Shown here piece after piece: positions 1 through 5,925 of a DNA stretch of 6,613 nt. The notes under the pieces were generated by a model. It had not been told where the DNA came from and made no database searches. It saw only the letters and a list, made by a program, of their open reading frames with translations. Positions within the stretch are counted from its first letter, which is position 1; every line of letters begins with the position of its first letter. A program made the position numbers and the translations under genes. Source of the DNA: Nanobdellota archaeon (lineage in GTDB: Archaea > Nanobdellota > Nanobdellia > Pacearchaeales > GW2011-AR1); the NCBI GenBank assembly GCA_018821425.1, contig JAHJMH010000061.1, positions 1-6,613 of the forward strand. Direction: 5' to 3'.

Positions 1-685
1 CATCTTGTCCTAAATTTTTCTCGACCATAAATTTACTATAAGTGCTAGTGTAAAGCGTCGTTTCAGAATCACCGTAGTTAGATTCCCATTCGACTATTGA
101 GTTAGCAATTCCTACAAGTTCATAAAGATTATTGTTCGCCGCAATACTAAATCCGTCAAATCTTTTCGCACTCCCTTTAGTCGCAGTGAGAATGTGCCCC
201 ATGCTCAACGTAATTCTGTTTGGAAGCAACTCAACATTCATTTCTCCAGAAGTCAAAGAAACTTCATAATTTTTTTTCAAGTAATTTTCTTCAAGAGAAC
301 TGAAACAATCACTAACATCTCCTGCCAGATTATTTTCAATTTCAGATTCCACATGCTGTTTCAGCAACGGCTGTTGTAAGACGCAAGTGTTATAATCTTC
401 GCTTGTGTAACACAAATACGCTACGGGATTATCTTGATAAAGAATATAGTTTGTTGGAACAACGCTTCCACCTTGAAGAGAAATTTTCTGAATGGTTTCC
501 ACGAGCTGTTCCTGAAGACAGGCCTGCATAAATGCCTGCGGATTTTCTTCGTTGAATGTTCCAGAACTTTCTGTGGTTGCAATTCGCGGCGAGATAAAAA
601 AGTAACCGACAACCGCCATGACAATAACAATTGCAATTATAATAAAAATAGTAACCTGCCCCTTTTTATCATCAACTCTTTTCAT
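1..685 (-). CDS. Pilin-like (class III signal peptide) protein of DPANN type, 3' end outside window
   Basis: The frame is open without a stop from the ATG at 685 down to the left edge, giving 228 residues; the C-terminus is missing. The N-terminus is a short basic stretch (MKRVDDKKG), then QVTIFIIIAIVIV leading a hydrophobic helix of about 20 residues. This resembles the class III (type IV pilin-like) signal peptides that archaeal prepilin peptidases cut before the Gln at residue 10, but there is no Glu at +5 of the mature protein. The remainder is probably extracytoplasmic. It contains an LQGG motif (residues 70-73) and cysteines at 56, 92, 101 and 127. From memory, a family of uncharacterised DPANN proteins shares this GQVTIF start, a following CL, LQGG and a later Cys. 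A TATA box 25 nt upstream fixes the start. The function is unknown; a pilus or cell-surface component is an inference. Confidence 0.8.
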   Translation of the reverse strand, partial: MKRVDDKKGQVTIFIIIAIVIVMAVVGYFFISPRIATTESSGTFNEENPQAFMQACLQEQLVETIQKISLQGGSVVPTNYILYQDNPVAYLCYTSEDYNTCVLQQPLLKQHVESEIENNLAGDVSDCFSSLEENYLKKNYEVSLTSGEMNVELLPNRITLSMGHILTATKGSAKRFDGFSIAANNNLYELVGIANSIVEWESNYGDSETTLYTSTYSKFMVEKNLGQD

Positions 686-705
686 AGCTTTTACAGGGAA
701 ATTTT

Positions 706-715
706 ATTTATAAAT
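706..715 (-). promoter_or_regulatory. TATA box for the pilin-like gene
   Basis: On the minus strand this reads ATTTATAAAT, a perfect archaeal TATA element centred about 25 nt before the ATG at 685. That spacing puts the transcription start at or next to the start codon, so the mRNA is probably leaderless. It also separates this gene from the surface-protein gene that ends 58 nt upstream. Confidence 0.6.
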
Positions 716-737
716 CTTGTTGGAATTTTGGCGACGG

Positions 738-743
738 AAAAAA
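738..743 (-). terminator. Possible T-tract terminator after the surface-protein gene
   Basis: Six consecutive T residues on the minus strand follow directly after the TGA stop of the 554-residue surface-protein gene. Archaeal RNA polymerase can terminate at such U-runs without a hairpin. The tract is short and I see no stem beside it, so this is tentative. Confidence 0.3.
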
Positions 744-2408
744 TCACTCTTTCTTTTTCCTTATAAGAATTACTGCACCCGTAATTATAAGTAACACAAA
801 GACAACCACTGCTACAGTTCCTCCTAAATCAAGTGTACCAATTACAGCACCAGTCATTCCCAAAAAAAATCCTCTACCTTTTTCGGTTATCTCTTCTGTT
901 ACAGGTTGCACATTAATTTGAACTTCACAAGATTGTGTTTCTGCAGGTTTTGCCATTTTCGGCGCACAAAAATTTTCAAGATAAGAACAAACTCTTTTTT
1001 GCAATCCTTCTTGACTGCATTCTTCCCATTCGGTACAAGACCATTTCGTTACGCAAGTAGAACCTCCCCCGATTCCTAAATTTGAACTTGTTGTCCCCCC
1101 TGTATTTGCAGTATAGGAGGCAAAACTTGTAAAGTGATATGTCCAGATAATTAAATCCTCACCGTCGTCAAAATAACATTCTTTCACAACCGTTCCATCC
1201 ACATTTGAATAGTCTGTGCCAGAATTGCAGATTGTTGGAATCGTTGTCAATGCTCCAGTTCCCCTGATCCATCCGGCTTTTTTCCCAGTTTGTCCACCAA
1301 GAACAACTTTAACTGCTTTATCAAAAATTAGTTCCACACCACTTCCTAAATTAATTACTAAATCCACCGCACCACCACTTACAGTGTAATCTTCTGCTGC
1401 TTTCATCGTCGGGAGAACTAACTTCCCGTCCCATCCTGTTCCAGAGATTGTTGTTCCAGCCAGAATCTCCGCAGTATAATTATAGACACTCTCCCTTTTA
1501 AGAGAAATATTATTTATTCCCAATGAGACTTTTGTGGTTCCGTCAGTGGTGTTCTTTATTGCCGTAAAATCCAACACAACTTCTTGAGAACTGTTTGTTG
1601 TCTTCGGTATATTTATGCTCTTAATGTCAGAACTTGCAGAATTAAATATAATTTCCATTTCATCGTCTCCCACTTCAATGCTTTCTCCCTCTGCTAATTT
1701 TTGATTTTCCACGAGGACAGTTATTGCAATTGTCTGATTATTGGAGTTCCCCGCATTGTCTATAGCGATTATCGTAACAGAATATGTCCCTTCCGAAAGC
1801 GCGGTGATATTTTTAAGGATATATCCGTCTCCACTATCTACTTCAAAATTTTCATCATCGCTAACTTGAACAGAATAAAGTCCTGCTGTTGCGTCGGTGA
1901 TATTCAATTCGTAAGACAATCCCTCTGCGATGTTTACTTTTTGATTTGAAATATTAAATGTTGGGGTCGTCCAGTCAATACTAACATATCTTGATCTTTC
2001 GCTAGATGGATTTCCCTCATTATCTGATGAACGAGCAAAGATTCTACATTTCCCATTTCCATCTTTTCCTTCTACGTTGCAACTTCCATCAATTCCAACA
2101 GTTACTTCCATCAACTCGTTGCAATCTCTTTCTACCCACGTTATCGTGTCTTGCCACTCGCCATCAATCTTACTCCTAATTCTATATTCACATTTCTGTA
2201 ATCCACTCTCTTCATCAACATCTGTAATATTAACTATAAAACTCTGATTTTGCCATGAGTTTGCAGGAGGATAATTTATTTCTGATATTGGGGGCGTAGT
2301 ATCCTCAGCACTAACTAAACCAAATGAGAAAAAAGCTAACAGAAAAAATAAAACAAAAACACTCAAGAATCTGAACAAGATTTGACAACCCTCAATACTC
2401 TCTTTCAT
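744..2408 (-). CDS. Secreted, C-terminally anchored surface protein with Ig-like and thrombospondin-1-like domains
   Basis: A 554-residue exported protein. Residues 1-34 form a long Sec signal peptide with likely cleavage after VSA. Residues 36-147 look like an Ig-like domain: it opens with DTTPP, has a DVDEESGL stretch, and carries Cys 73, 96, 110 and 121. A second TTP boundary near 147 begins another beta-rich segment to about 232. A third beta-rich region (about 240-435) includes Cys 394 and 411 and ends in HFTSF. Residues 452-494 hold six cysteines with W456 and W461 in the thrombospondin type 1 pattern. A TM helix (about 529-549) and an RKKKE tail anchor it. The motif TGAVIG (519-524) sits just before the helix. 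Several N-x-S/T sequons fit archaeal N-glycosylation. An adhesin or envelope role is inferred; the exact function is unknown. It has its own promoter, so it is probably not in an operon with PCNA. Confidence 0.85.
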   Translation of the reverse strand: MKESIEGCQILFRFLSVFVLFFLLAFFSFGLVSAEDTTPPISEINYPPANSWQNQSFIVNITDVDEESGLQKCEYRIRSKIDGEWQDTITWVERDCNELMEVTVGIDGSCNVEGKDGNGKCRIFARSSDNEGNPSSERSRYVSIDWTTPTFNISNQKVNIAEGLSYELNITDATAGLYSVQVSDDENFEVDSGDGYILKNITALSEGTYSVTIIAIDNAGNSNNQTIAITVLVENQKLAEGESIEVGDDEMEIIFNSASSDIKSINIPKTTNSSQEVVLDFTAIKNTTDGTTKVSLGINNISLKRESVYNYTAEILAGTTISGTGWDGKLVLPTMKAAEDYTVSGGAVDLVINLGSGVELIFDKAVKVVLGGQTGKKAGWIRGTGALTTIPTICNSGTDYSNVDGTVVKECYFDDGEDLIIWTYHFTSFASYTANTGGTTSSNLGIGGGSTCVTKWSCTEWEECSQEGLQKRVCSYLENFCAPKMAKPAETQSCEVQINVQPVTEEITEKGRGFFLGMTGAVIGTLDLGGTVAVVVFVLLIITGAVILIRKKKE

Positions 2409-2431
2409 CTTCTCTATTCAAGAAAGAATTC

Positions 2432-2439
2432 CTTAAAAA
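2432..2439 (-). promoter_or_regulatory. TATA-like box for the surface-protein gene
   Basis: The minus strand reads TTTTTAAG, centred about 27 nt upstream of the ATG at 2408. This fits a leaderless transcript like those of the other first genes here. It lies in the 57-bp gap after the PCNA stop, so the gene can be transcribed separately. The match to a TATA consensus is only moderate. Confidence 0.4.
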
Positions 2440-2465
2440 CATTTCCCTATTAATAATATTTCAAT

Positions 2466-3197
2466 TTAATCCTCAGTCTCAACTCTCGGTGCAAGCAAGA
2501 AAGAAATTTCCATCAACTCGTTCTTTATATCAACTCGAAGCGGATGCTCGTTCGCAAATCGCAAAACCGTCGTCTCGTTAAGCTTTGACGCTTTCACAAA
2601 CTTCTGCAAATATTCCAAACTGTATCTCGACTTGCAGTTCTCCGCTTCAATCTTCGCCTCATCGCTCGAAAACTCAGACCTCGCCGAATTCAAACCCCGT
2701 GCTTCAACAATAAACTTCCCGTCTTTAACAATGAATGAACAGCTATCTGAAACAACCAAACAATCTTCAACAGAATCAACGAGATCCTGCGATTTCATTT
2801 CAACCTTAGAACTAAACTCAAGGTTCGTCGGCAAATCCTTATCCTCCGATTCGACTTCTATAAGGCTCAAACTAAAATTCCTTTTTATTCTGTCCTGAAT
2901 GTTTATGTCAAGCGTGGTCTCCTTACTTTCTAAAGTTAAAGAACTCGTTGTACCACACCTTTTCAAAATCCTTTTCAAATTGTCAAGATTAATTCCAAGA
3001 ACTTCATTTCCAGCTTCAAATGCGGAAAAAGAACTTTTAGGCAGCACAAAACGAACCATCGCCACGTTCGCAGGGTCCATAGCAGTAATACTAAGTCCGG
3101 ACTCTTCATTAATCTTAACGCGGACCTCCGTCACCAATTCCGAAATGATTTCGACCGCGCGCGCCAACAGACTGGGATTTTCAAGTTTGACAAGCAT
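2466..3197 (-). CDS. pcn: DNA polymerase sliding clamp (PCNA)
   Basis: The product is the ring-shaped processivity clamp that encircles DNA and tethers polymerase, ligase, FEN1 and other replication and repair enzymes. With the ATG at 3197 it is 243 residues, close to the usual 245-250. Recognisable elements are the helix ARAVEIISELV (12-22), the signature ITAMDPANVAMV (37-48), LDNLKRILKR (71-80), an acidic interdomain connector (about 113-128), YSLEYLQKFVKA (192-203) and the C-terminal FLLAPRVE (233-240). Both clamp folds appear complete. A GTG at 3218 would add seven residues (MGAFVIK), but it lies between the TATA-like box and the expected transcription start, and the family normally begins right before the LVKLENPSLL-like strand, so I prefer 3197. 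It is divergent from the primase gene and shares its intergenic region. One PCNA gene suggests a homotrimer. Confidence 0.95.
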   Translation of the reverse strand: MLVKLENPSLLARAVEIISELVTEVRVKINEESGLSITAMDPANVAMVRFVLPKSSFSAFEAGNEVLGINLDNLKRILKRCGTTSSLTLESKETTLDINIQDRIKRNFSLSLIEVESEDKDLPTNLEFSSKVEMKSQDLVDSVEDCLVVSDSCSFIVKDGKFIVEARGLNSARSEFSSDEAKIEAENCKSRYSLEYLQKFVKASKLNETTVLRFANEHPLRVDIKNELMEISFLLAPRVETED

Positions 3198-3218
3198 TTT
3201 AATTACAAAAGCCCCCAC

Positions 3219-3226
3219 CTTTTAAG
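3219..3226 (-). promoter_or_regulatory. TATA-like box for PCNA
   Basis: The minus strand reads CTTAAAAG, centred about 25 nt upstream of the ATG at 3197, which supports a leaderless transcript from that ATG. The neighbouring AGGTGG could act as a ribosome-binding site only if transcription began further upstream. The box is weaker than the one for the primase. Confidence 0.4.
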
Positions 3227-3227
3227 C

Positions 3228-3245
3228 ATTGTTATTCTTAACAAT
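3228..3245. promoter_or_regulatory. Perfect inverted repeat between the divergent PCNA and primase promoters
   Basis: The arms ATTGTTA (3228-3234) and TAACAAT (3239-3245) are exact reverse complements around a 4-nt spacer. The element abuts the PCNA TATA-like box and ends 12 bp before the primase TATA box. A dimeric regulator bound here could occlude the PCNA BRE/TATA region and influence both promoters. The sequence is A/T-rich, so chance occurrence is possible. Confidence 0.4.
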
Positions 3246-3257
3246 AAACTACAAATC

Positions 3258-3266
3258 TATATAAAT
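3258..3266 (+). promoter_or_regulatory. TATA box for the primase gene
   Basis: TATATAAAT is a near-consensus archaeal TATA box centred 25 nt before the ATG at 3287. The transcription start would coincide with the start codon, and no Shine-Dalgarno sequence precedes it. This supports 3287 over the internal Met at residue 27. Confidence 0.65.
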
Positions 3267-3286
3267 CTTTTATGCAATTTAGTTAA

Positions 3287-4771
3287 ATGCCGTCTGATAG
3301 TCTCGAAAACAAGCCGAAAGAATCCAAAGAACAAAGTGAATGCAGCGAGCCAAATTTAAAAGGAATGATTAGTGCGCGCCCGCCGGCGTCCGAGGCGAAG
3401 GTACCCCTCAGAGAACAAAGAATAAGAAATTTAACTCATCTTTATTATTCTCGACCCGAAGTCCGAAAAGCCATTTTTCAATTCTCGCAAAACCGAGAAA
3501 TCGTTCCTCGTTATTTTGAAGGCTTCGGAAAGCGCCCGGATTCATTGCAATATCCTGGAGACGTTTTCCAAATGGTCAAAAAAGGCGCGACCAGTTTTCA
3601 TTGTTCGGAAGAAATCTGGAACGACCCTCTCGAAATTCAAACCGGAATGCCCGCCAAACAACTCAACTCCTTAAGGACGGGCTGGGATTTGCTTTTAGAC
3701 ATAGATTCTAAATATTTAGATTACAGCAAGGTTCTCGCGGAAATTATAATTAAAATATTAAAATTCTACGGAATAAAAAACATCGGCATAAAATTCTCTG
3801 GCTCAAAAGGATTCCACATTATCATTCCCGCTAAAGCTTTTCCCGAAGAAATAAATGGTATAAAAACTTCCGAAATGTTTCCCGAATGGCCGAGGATTAT
3901 CACGCAGTTTATCATGGATGTTTCTAACAAAGAACTAATAGAAAAAGTAACCCATCTCACAAAAGAAAGTGCCGGCTTTAGCAAATATGTCAGAGATTTT
4001 GAAGCACCAAAAGAAGTAGTTCCTGATTTGGTTCTCGTTTCCTCGCGACATTTGTTTAGGATGCCCTATAGCCTCCACGAAAAAACATCTCTCGCTTCAG
4101 CAGTTCTCGACGCAGATTCGGTAGGGTTGTTCCATCCGAGAGACGCAGACCCTCTCAAAGTTAAAATAATAAATTTCATGCCCGAGTCAGAAGCGGGCGA
4201 GGCGTCGGAACTTCTTCGCGAAGCGCTCGACTGGCATAAAAACAGAAGCCTTGAAGAAAAGAAAGATTCTCCTGTTGAATTTTCAAGAACTGGGAATGTG
4301 CCTAAAGGAGATTTCACTCCAATGAAAATCACAAACCTCTCTGAGGATTTAATCCCTCCAACAATTAAAAAAATTCTCGCAGGAGTCTCCGACGGAAGAA
4401 AACGTTCCGTTTTTGTAATCATTAATTTTTTCAGAGCAATCGGTCTCGAAAAACGCGAAATTGAATCTCGTTTAGAAGATTGGAATAAAAAAAATGAAGT
4501 CCCGTTAAAAGAAGGCTACATAAAAACGCAAATGGATTGGAGTTATCGAAACAAGATTATCCTCCCGCCGAACTACGACAAAGATTATTACAAAGGCATA
4601 GGGATTCCTCCAACAGAAGAAGAACTGCGTTTCAAAAATCCAGTTAGCTTCGTTTCACGGAAGGTTTGGCTTTTAGGACAGCGGGAGAGAGAAGCAACGG
4701 AGGAAAGGAAAAGATTAGAAAAGAAAGCCAAAGCTAAAGTGAAAAAAGAGAAAAAAGAGAAAAAGGGATAG
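3287..4771 (+). CDS. priS: Single-chain archaeo-eukaryotic DNA primase (PriS-like core plus PriL-C-terminal-like region)
   Basis: The enzyme makes the primers that start DNA synthesis. The 494 residues exceed a usual PriS (about 330-360). Residues 1-45 are a low-complexity tail. The catalytic core runs from about 46 to 320: TSFHCSEEIW (102-111), LLLDID with metal-binding D138 and D140 (135-140), SGSKGFHI (171-178), the likely third Asp D247, and RMPYSLHEKTSL (258-269), equivalent to the R-x-P-x-S-L-H motif of PriS. Between DID and SGSKGFH only about 30 residues remain, so the zinc knuckle of typical PriS is absent. Residues 353-456 (IPPTIKKILAGVSDGRKR, a helical stretch, then ILPPNY and KNPVSF) resemble a PriL C-terminal domain, but no cysteines are present there. 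The whole protein has only C19 and C106. Residues 466-494 are a lysine-rich tail. Fusion to a PriL-like part recalls the monomeric Nanoarchaeum primase. Primase identity is firm; the PriL-like assignment is inferred. Confidence 0.85.
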   Translation: MPSDSLENKPKESKEQSECSEPNLKGMISARPPASEAKVPLREQRIRNLTHLYYSRPEVRKAIFQFSQNREIVPRYFEGFGKRPDSLQYPGDVFQMVKKGATSFHCSEEIWNDPLEIQTGMPAKQLNSLRTGWDLLLDIDSKYLDYSKVLAEIIIKILKFYGIKNIGIKFSGSKGFHIIIPAKAFPEEINGIKTSEMFPEWPRIITQFIMDVSNKELIEKVTHLTKESAGFSKYVRDFEAPKEVVPDLVLVSSRHLFRMPYSLHEKTSLASAVLDADSVGLFHPRDADPLKVKIINFMPESEAGEASELLREALDWHKNRSLEEKKDSPVEFSRTGNVPKGDFTPMKITNLSEDLIPPTIKKILAGVSDGRKRSVFVIINFFRAIGLEKREIESRLEDWNKKNEVPLKEGYIKTQMDWSYRNKIILPPNYDKDYYKGIGIPPTEEELRFKNPVSFVSRKVWLLGQREREATEERKRLEKKAKAKVKKEKKEKKG

Positions 4772-4777
4772 AGATAA

Positions 4778-4789
4778 CCCTCTTCTTTT
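4778..4789 (+). terminator. Possible pyrimidine-rich terminator after the primase
   Basis: A C/T tract (CCCTCTTCTTTT) begins 6 nt after the primase stop, upstream of the next promoter. T-rich tracts of this kind can end archaeal transcripts, but the run is interrupted and no stem is visible, so support is weak. Confidence 0.25.
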
Positions 4790-4801
4790 AAAACCGATAA
4801 G

Positions 4802-4810
4802 CATATAAAT
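4802..4810 (+). promoter_or_regulatory. TATA box for the small-protein/AbrB-nucleotidyltransferase unit
   Basis: CATATAAAT is centred 25 nt before the ATG at 4831, the same geometry as at the primase gene. It predicts a leaderless first gene and is the main support that the short reading frame at 4831 is a real gene. Confidence 0.6.
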
Positions 4811-4830
4811 GTAAGAACATGTAAGAACTT
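4811..4830 (+). repeat. Tandem 10-bp repeat between TATA box and start codon
   Basis: GTAAGAACAT and GTAAGAACTT follow each other directly, matching at 9 of 10 positions. The period is about one helical turn, so both copies face the same side of the DNA. They fill exactly the space between the TATA box and the start codon, where a bound protein would block initiation. A role as operator is inferred. Confidence 0.5.
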
Positions 4831-5040
4831 ATGAACGATAGGAAAAGAATGTCAAAGCTTAGACAAAAAAGAATAAAGTCTGTGAAAAAACAGATTGAAA
4901 CCCATAAGGATAAAATAGAGAGCGAAGAAGGCAGACTTGATACAACAAAGAACTATTGGGAGAAAGAAATAAACGAAAAATTCCTTAAACAGCTGGAGAA
5001 GGATAAAAAATTCATCAAGAAAAATGGAAATTCGGATTAA
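4831..5040 (+). CDS. Small lysine-rich helical protein, function unknown
   Basis: A 69-residue, very charged protein, rich in Lys, Glu and Arg and almost free of bulky hydrophobics. It is predicted by eye to be nearly all helix, possibly a short coiled coil (about residues 8-60). Central features are KKQIETHKDKIESEEGRLDT and YWEKEINEKFLKQLEKD. No catalytic motif, signal peptide or membrane segment is seen. The start is fixed by a TATA box 25 nt upstream. The 3' end overlaps the AbrB-nucleotidyltransferase gene by 17 nt in another frame, so the two are probably co-transcribed and translationally coupled. I have an uncertain memory of similar small charged proteins in DPANN genomes. It might be a partner or inhibitor of the downstream nucleotidyltransferase, or a nucleic-acid-binding peptide; both are guesses. 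Confidence 0.65.
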   Translation: MNDRKRMSKLRQKRIKSVKKQIETHKDKIESEEGRLDTTKNYWEKEINEKFLKQLEKDKKFIKKNGNSD

Positions 5041-5806
5041 AAAAACAGTAAGGGCAGGCAACTCGTCCGCAGTTATCCTTCCAAGAGCATGGCTCAATCA
5101 AGAAGTCAGAATAGAACTTGTAGAAAAAACTCACGAAAAAATATTATCTGATGTCTTAAAAATTTTAGGCAGTCACATTGAACCGAGAAAAATCGTTGGA
5201 ATCTACTTGGTCGGAAGCTACGCTCGCAACGAAGAAGCAGAAATTTCAGACATAGACATTTTAGTTATAACCGATAGTGTTGATAAAAATATTGAAAAAG
5301 GCATTTATTCCATAACTATTATTTCAACAGAACTTCTTGAACAAAAACTCGAAAAAGGCATTCTCCCCGTTGGTCAAATGATTCTCGAAGCAAAACCTCT
5401 TCTTAATGAACTCTATCTTAAATCTATCGACGTAAAAATTACAAAAAAGAACATAGCTCCGTATATAAAATCAACCAAAGAAAAAATAGTCCTGATAAAA
5501 AAAGTCCTCCAGAAAATAGGTCATAGTTCCCCAGATGTTGACGACCAAGTTGTTTACACACTCGTTTTAAGAATAAGAACTCTTGGAATAATTGAAAGTC
5601 TCTCGAAAGGAAAAATTTACTCAAAAAAAGACCTGCTCTCTGACCTGGCTTCTGCAGTTGGAAAAAATCCGAACGTCGAAAATGTTTATGGGGCATATCT
5701 CGCAGTTAAGAATAATCAAGAGAAAAATAAAAAAGTGACTGCCGAAGACGCCGGGCTTTTGTTAGAATCTCTTGAGAGAAAGTTTAATAGGTTGAAAGTT
5801 AGATAG
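5024..5806 (+). CDS. AbrB-like DNA-binding domain fused to a Pol-beta-type nucleotidyltransferase
   Basis: A 260-residue protein in three parts. Residues 1-35 are an AbrB/SpoVT-like swapped-hairpin unit (KKTVRAGNSSAVILPRAWL) that normally binds DNA as a dimer. Residues about 38-125 form a minimal nucleotidyltransferase fold with GSYAR (64-68) and SDIDILV (75-81), where D76 and D78 would bind metal. The third carboxylate usually found on a later strand is not evident: the expected strand reads IYSITIIS (94-101). Residues about 140-260 are helical and lack the R-x4-6-H motif of HEPN nucleases. The family of such fusions is, to my recollection, widespread in DPANN archaea without an assigned substrate. 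The start overlaps the preceding small gene by 17 nt. A GGAGAAGG at 4995-5002 is too far upstream to be a normal ribosome-binding site, so translational coupling is likely. A self-regulating toxin-antitoxin-like role is possible but unproven. Confidence 0.85.
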   Translation: MEIRIKKTVRAGNSSAVILPRAWLNQEVRIELVEKTHEKILSDVLKILGSHIEPRKIVGIYLVGSYARNEEAEISDIDILVITDSVDKNIEKGIYSITIISTELLEQKLEKGILPVGQMILEAKPLLNELYLKSIDVKITKKNIAPYIKSTKEKIVLIKKVLQKIGHSSPDVDDQVVYTLVLRIRTLGIIESLSKGKIYSKKDLLSDLASAVGKNPNVENVYGAYLAVKNNQEKNKKVTAEDAGLLLESLERKFNRLKVR

Positions 5807-5807
5807 T

Positions 5808-5925
5808 CTACTTGTAAGCAATCCGCCCAATATAGGGACAATCTTCTTCAAAACCTTTCCAATAATTTTTTGCCATACTTTTCAAGACCATTTTTATTAA
5901 TGTCAGTAAAGACCCTGTCTACTTC
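5808..5925 (-). pseudogene. Possible frameshifted C-terminal remnant of an unidentified gene
   Basis: Read leftward, one frame gives VFTDINKNGLEKYGKKLLERF and then a TGA. Dropping one T from a TTTT run near 5850-5853 lets it continue as EEDCPYIGRIAYK to a TAG at 5808-5810. The composition of the joined sequence looks protein-like. There is no plausible start: an upstream in-frame TAG lies at 5926-5928. The intact second frame alone could also encode a 27-residue peptide from an ATG at 5891. I do not recognise the family. Its right part overlaps the plus-strand remnant, so at most one is real there. It ends 1 bp after the nucleotidyltransferase stop and converges with that gene. Confidence 0.25.

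Noticed and set aside
421..636. 71-codon minus-strand frame
   Set aside because: It overlaps the pilin-like gene on the same strand in another frame; that longer frame is the better supported one.
434..766. Open frame of 110 codons on the plus strand
   Set aside because: It lies antisense to the pilin-like gene and its promoter, the product has no recognisable domain, and the minus-strand frame has a signal sequence and TATA box.
2632..3225. Two consecutive plus-strand open frames of 88 and 108 codons
   Set aside because: Both are exact antisense shadows of the strongly conserved PCNA gene and show no domain.
4066..4422. 118-codon minus-strand frame inside the primase gene
   Set aside because: It is antisense to conserved primase motifs; composition and lack of promoter argue for a shadow.
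5024..5806. HEPN nuclease domain in the C-terminal half of the nucleotidyltransferase fusion
   Set aside because: The region is helical but lacks the R-x4-6-H motif, so a HEPN call is not supported.
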